Shown in pieces: positions 17,064-19,781 of a stretch of DNA of 19,781 bases. Source of the stretch: RUG11867 sp964553435 (lineage in GTDB: Bacteria > Bacillota_I > Bacilli_A > RF39 > UBA660); the NCBI GenBank assembly GCA_964553435.1, contig CAZKKM010000022.1:1-19781 (forward strand). Direction: 5' to 3'. Made by a program: the position numbers and the translations under genes. The notes under the pieces were generated by a model that saw only the letters and a list, made by a program, of their open reading frames with translations, searched no databases and was not told the DNA's origin. Numbering within the stretch: the stretch's first letter is position 1; every line of letters begins with the position of its first letter.

Positions 17064-19607
17064 ATGAAAATGAGCGAAGTAAATTACGAAGATTTGAGCC
17101 CAATGATGAAACAATATTACGATATCAAAAAGAACTATGAAGGAATATTGCTCTTTTACCGTTTGGGTGATTTTTACGAAATGTTTTTTGATGATGCTAT
17201 CATTGGCAGTAGAGAATTGGGCCTCACACTCACAGGAAAAAATGCCGGACTATCCGAGCGCATTCCCATGTGTGGAGCACCACATCATTCTATAAAGACA
17301 TATATCAAAGAAGCCATCGACAAAGGTTTCAAAATTGCCATCTGTGAACAAATCGAGGACCCAAAAGAAGCAAAAGGAATGGTCAAGCGAGAGGTAACCG
17401 AAGTTATAAGTAAGGGTACACTCACCGATTTGGAATTTCTCGACAACAAAGACTTCAACTATTTGGGTAGCATTCTCGCTTATCCTTCGAGTTATGTCAT
17501 CACCTATGCCGATATTTCGACCGGCGAACTAAATTCCATGTCGATTGCCAAAGAAGAAAATCGACTTTTGAATGTCGTCCTCAACAATGGATTCAAAGAA
17601 GTCATCTTGATGAGTACAGTCGACGAGAAAATTGAAAAGACCTTAAAAGATATTTATAACATCGATGTCACTCGCATCGACGAACTCTACGAAGATAAAC
17701 TTCCATGTGATACATCGAACCTCGACTTGAAGGCGATTACGGGCATAAGACACATTCTTTATTATCTGTCAGTTCGCGAACTAAAAAACATCGACCATTT
17801 CAAGACAGTAGAAATTCTCGACATCGATAGCTATTTGAGTATGGATGTACATACGGTTCGCAACTTGGAATTGTTCGAAACACTGAGATTGAAAGAAAAA
17901 CAGAACTCTCTTTTATGGCTCATCGACAAATGTAAGACTGCTATGGGATCGAGGAAACTGAAATCTTGGATGTTGAAGCCTCTCAAAAATGCTCGGAAGA
18001 TAGAGGATCGCTACGACAAAATAGCCAAACTGAACGAAAATTTTCTCGTTCGCAGTGACCTCATGCGTTTGCTCTACGAAGTCTACGACATCGAAAGGCT
18101 TTGTGGAAAAATTTCGGTAGGAAATGCCAATGCGCGTGATTTGCTACAACTCGATAATTCTCTCAAAGTCCTTCCCGATATCGCTACGGCGATTTCCGAA
18201 CTCAGCTTCGATTATGAAATTGAAACTTTCGCCGATTTGCACGACATGATCGATCGTGCTATAAATCCCGATGCTCCAGTCACTTTGAAAGACGGTTTTC
18301 TCATCAAAGACGGTTATGATACTGAACTTGACGAACTTCGCAAAATTCGTAGTGGAGGCAAAGACTTCATCAATTCCATCGAAGAGCAAGCACGCGAACT
18401 GACTGGAATCAACAACTTGAAAGTGGGATACAATAAAATCTTCGGTTACTTCATCGAAGTGACAAATTCCAATAAAGATAAGATAAAAGAAGAATATGGT
18501 TGGATAAGAAAACAGACTCTCGTCAATGCGGAGAGATATATAAGTCCTGAACTCAAAGAGAAAGAAAGCCTCATCCTCTCGGCTGAAGAAAAGATAATCG
18601 AACTCGAATACAACCTTTTCCTCACCATTCGCGACCGTATAAAATCTGAAGTCGATCGCCTTTCTGCCATGGCTAGTGTATTGGCAGAAATCGATGCCCT
18701 CGTCGCTTTATCGATTTCGAGTGAAGACTTAAATCTCGTTCGTCCGACATTGAATTTTGAAGGTATTGTCGATGTGAAAGACGGAAGACATCCCGTCGTC
18801 GAATATGTGAGCGATAAAGAATACGTACCAAATGATATAATCATGAATCGTGATACGACGACCCTTCTCATCACTGGTCCAAACATGAGCGGAAAGAGTA
18901 CCTATATGAGAGAACTCGCTATCATCGTCATCCTCGCTCAAATGGGCTCGTTCGTTCCTGCTTCCTCTGCCACATTACCTATATTCGACAAGATTTTTAC
19001 GCGCATCGGGGCCAGCGATGATTTGGTGAGCGGCGAAAGCACCTTCATGGTCGAGATGAAAGAGGCGAACAATGCCATCCAAAATGCTACGGCGAACAGT
19101 TTAATCTTGTTCGACGAACTCGGTAGGGGAACAGCCACTTACGATGGCATGAGCATCGCCAAAGCGATACTCGAATATGTTGACAGTAAAATCAAGTGTA
19201 AAACGATGTTTTCGACACATTATCACGAATTGACAGAACTTGCCGATAATATACCTTCCATTAAAAATGTTCATGTCAGTGCCAAAGAAGAAAATGGCAA
19301 AGTTTATTTTCTTCACAAAATAGAGGACGGACCTGTCGATAAGAGTTATGGAATACATGTAGCAAAATTATCCGGTATGCCAGATGAACTCATAAAAAGA
19401 GCAGAAGAAATTCTAGCTACTTATGAAAAACAGGAAAATAAAAAGAATAAAAACGTCCCATCTTCCAACCAGATGAGCTTCGACTTCACAGAACAGTACA
19501 CGAAAAGCGAGGTTGAAAAATACTTAGAGAAAACCGACTTAGACGAAATGTGTGCCAAAGAAGCACTCGATTTTCTCTACGATTTGAAAAATATGATGAA
19601 TAAATAA
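17064..19607 (+). CDS. mutS: DNA mismatch repair protein MutS
   Basis: MutS finds mismatches in new DNA and recruits MutL. The 847 residues begin with the mismatch-reading domain containing the Phe-x-Glu pair F37/E39 in LGDFYEMFFDDA. The connector, lever and clamp parts follow. The ATPase has Walker A GPNMSGKST (from G605), Walker B ILFDELGRGT (D684, E685) and the FSTHYHE switch. Near the C-terminus QMSFDF (803-808) fits a beta-clamp-binding motif as in B. subtilis MutS. The length is normal for MutS1. The ATG at 17064 has GAGGT (17051-17055) at 8 bases; a second ATG at 17070 is less well placed. It has its own promoter, and a terminator follows, so any mutL downstream would be transcribed separately or by read-through. 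Confidence 0.98.
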   Translation: MKMSEVNYEDLSPMMKQYYDIKKNYEGILLFYRLGDFYEMFFDDAIIGSRELGLTLTGKNAGLSERIPMCGAPHHSIKTYIKEAIDKGFKIAICEQIEDPKEAKGMVKREVTEVISKGTLTDLEFLDNKDFNYLGSILAYPSSYVITYADISTGELNSMSIAKEENRLLNVVLNNGFKEVILMSTVDEKIEKTLKDIYNIDVTRIDELYEDKLPCDTSNLDLKAITGIRHILYYLSVRELKNIDHFKTVEILDIDSYLSMDVHTVRNLELFETLRLKEKQNSLLWLIDKCKTAMGSRKLKSWMLKPLKNARKIEDRYDKIAKLNENFLVRSDLMRLLYEVYDIERLCGKISVGNANARDLLQLDNSLKVLPDIATAISELSFDYEIETFADLHDMIDRAINPDAPVTLKDGFLIKDGYDTELDELRKIRSGGKDFINSIEEQARELTGINNLKVGYNKIFGYFIEVTNSNKDKIKEEYGWIRKQTLVNAERYISPELKEKESLILSAEEKIIELEYNLFLTIRDRIKSEVDRLSAMASVLAEIDALVALSISSEDLNLVRPTLNFEGIVDVKDGRHPVVEYVSDKEYVPNDIIMNRDTTTLLITGPNMSGKSTYMRELAIIVILAQMGSFVPASSATLPIFDKIFTRIGASDDLVSGESTFMVEMKEANNAIQNATANSLILFDELGRGTATYDGMSIAKAILEYVDSKIKCKTMFSTHYHELTELADNIPSIKNVHVSAKEENGKVYFLHKIEDGPVDKSYGIHVAKLSGMPDELIKRAEEILATYEKQENKKNKNVPSSNQMSFDFTEQYTKSEVEKYLEKTDLDEMCAKEALDFLYDLKNMMNK

Positions 19608-19654
19608 TCTTACAGATATCAAAGTTTTTGTTATAAACAAACCTATTTCAAATC

Positions 19655-19690
19655 ATAAAAAGATGAGTGAACAATCACTCGTTTTTGTTT
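19655..19690 (+). terminator. Intrinsic terminator after mutS
   Basis: GAGTGA (19665-19670) pairs with TCACTC (19675-19680) around ACAA, with extra A-T and wobble pairs below it, then GTTTTTGTTTT. Confidence 0.8.
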
Positions 19691-19752
19691 TGCCTACAGA
19701 TGATTTCTCGTCTTTTTTGGCAAATTGCCATTATTGACGAACTTTCGTAGAG

Positions 19753-19781
19753 AAAGGGGATTGGAATAGCGAAAAAAGTCC
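19753..19781 (+). CDS. Possible start of the next gene (mutL?), cut by window edge
   Basis: AAAGGGG (19753-19759) is a strong ribosome site. No ATG, or GTG/TTG that stays open, follows it before the edge: TTG at 19761 stops at once. The frame reading ATA GCG AAA AAA GTC from 19766 would encode xAKKV, which fits a MutL N-terminus (M-A-K-x-V/I). An ATA or ATT start would be rare; the real start may also lie past the edge. Placing mutL after mutS is a common order but is not shown here. Confidence 0.25.

Noticed and set aside
12808..19750. ACTTTCGT shared by the TnpB left side and the window end (19741)
   Set aside because: An 8-9 base match in AT-rich DNA with no structural similarity around it is expected by chance.
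1..19781. CRISPR array
   Set aside because: No set of regularly spaced short repeats was found; the only repeats are the paralog pair and local hairpins.

Overview
The window is chromosomal DNA from a low-GC Gram-positive-type bacterium (Bacillota/Mycoplasmatota-like, Erysipelotrichia or RF39-type gut lineage by gene style). This placement is an inference. It rests on AT-rich intergenic DNA, AGGAG-type ribosome sites, SigA-type promoters with TTGACA/TATAAT boxes, TasA/camelysin-like surface proteins and a Gram-positive prepilin leader. Genes ending in TGA (at 1990, 4525, 11549, 12730, 15197 and 16960) show that UGA is a stop codon here, so the genetic code is standard and not the mycoplasma code.

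Layout. Positions 1-801 hold the 3' part of a Fic protein gene, followed by a strong hairpin. Positions 926-3613 hold two unknown small genes and then an overlapping pair: a PduL-type phosphotransacylase and a DusB-type tRNA-dihydrouridine synthase. Positions 3621-4527 hold three small XRE-type regulators. One of these is divergent, apparently leaderless, and shares an operator-like region with its neighbour. Positions 4546-7875 hold two tandem paralogous secreted proteins. Each has a TasA-like head and a variable DUF6273/lectin-like tail, and each is preceded by the same hairpin-promoter element. A 441-bp block is identical between the copies, which suggests gene conversion. Positions 7954-9838 hold a two-gene RloA/RloB (AbiL-like) ATPase plus TOPRIM-like defence module.

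The convergent trpS gene follows (9837-10826), then a lipoprotein, an unknown 369-residue gene, a TnpB element with a structured downstream RNA region but no TnpA (about 12791-14195), another unknown gene, and tRNA-Asn on the minus strand. The right part holds a two-gene unit of unknown function, an orphan prepilin-like gene and mutS. It ends with a ribosome site at the window edge that probably belongs to the next gene.

How the parts relate. Housekeeping genes (dus, trpS, tRNA-Asn, mutS, the PduL-type enzyme) are interleaved with accessory cargo (Fic, XRE switch, surface paralogs, RloAB, TnpB). Most genes have their own promoter and terminator. Several terminators overlap the stop codon, and several promoters carry an extended -10 TGn. 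The parts most worth a second look are the tandem surface paralogs with their shared regulatory hairpin, the leaderless XRE switch next to them, the RloAB pair and the TnpB/guide-RNA locus. All function calls come from reading motifs by eye; no database search was run.
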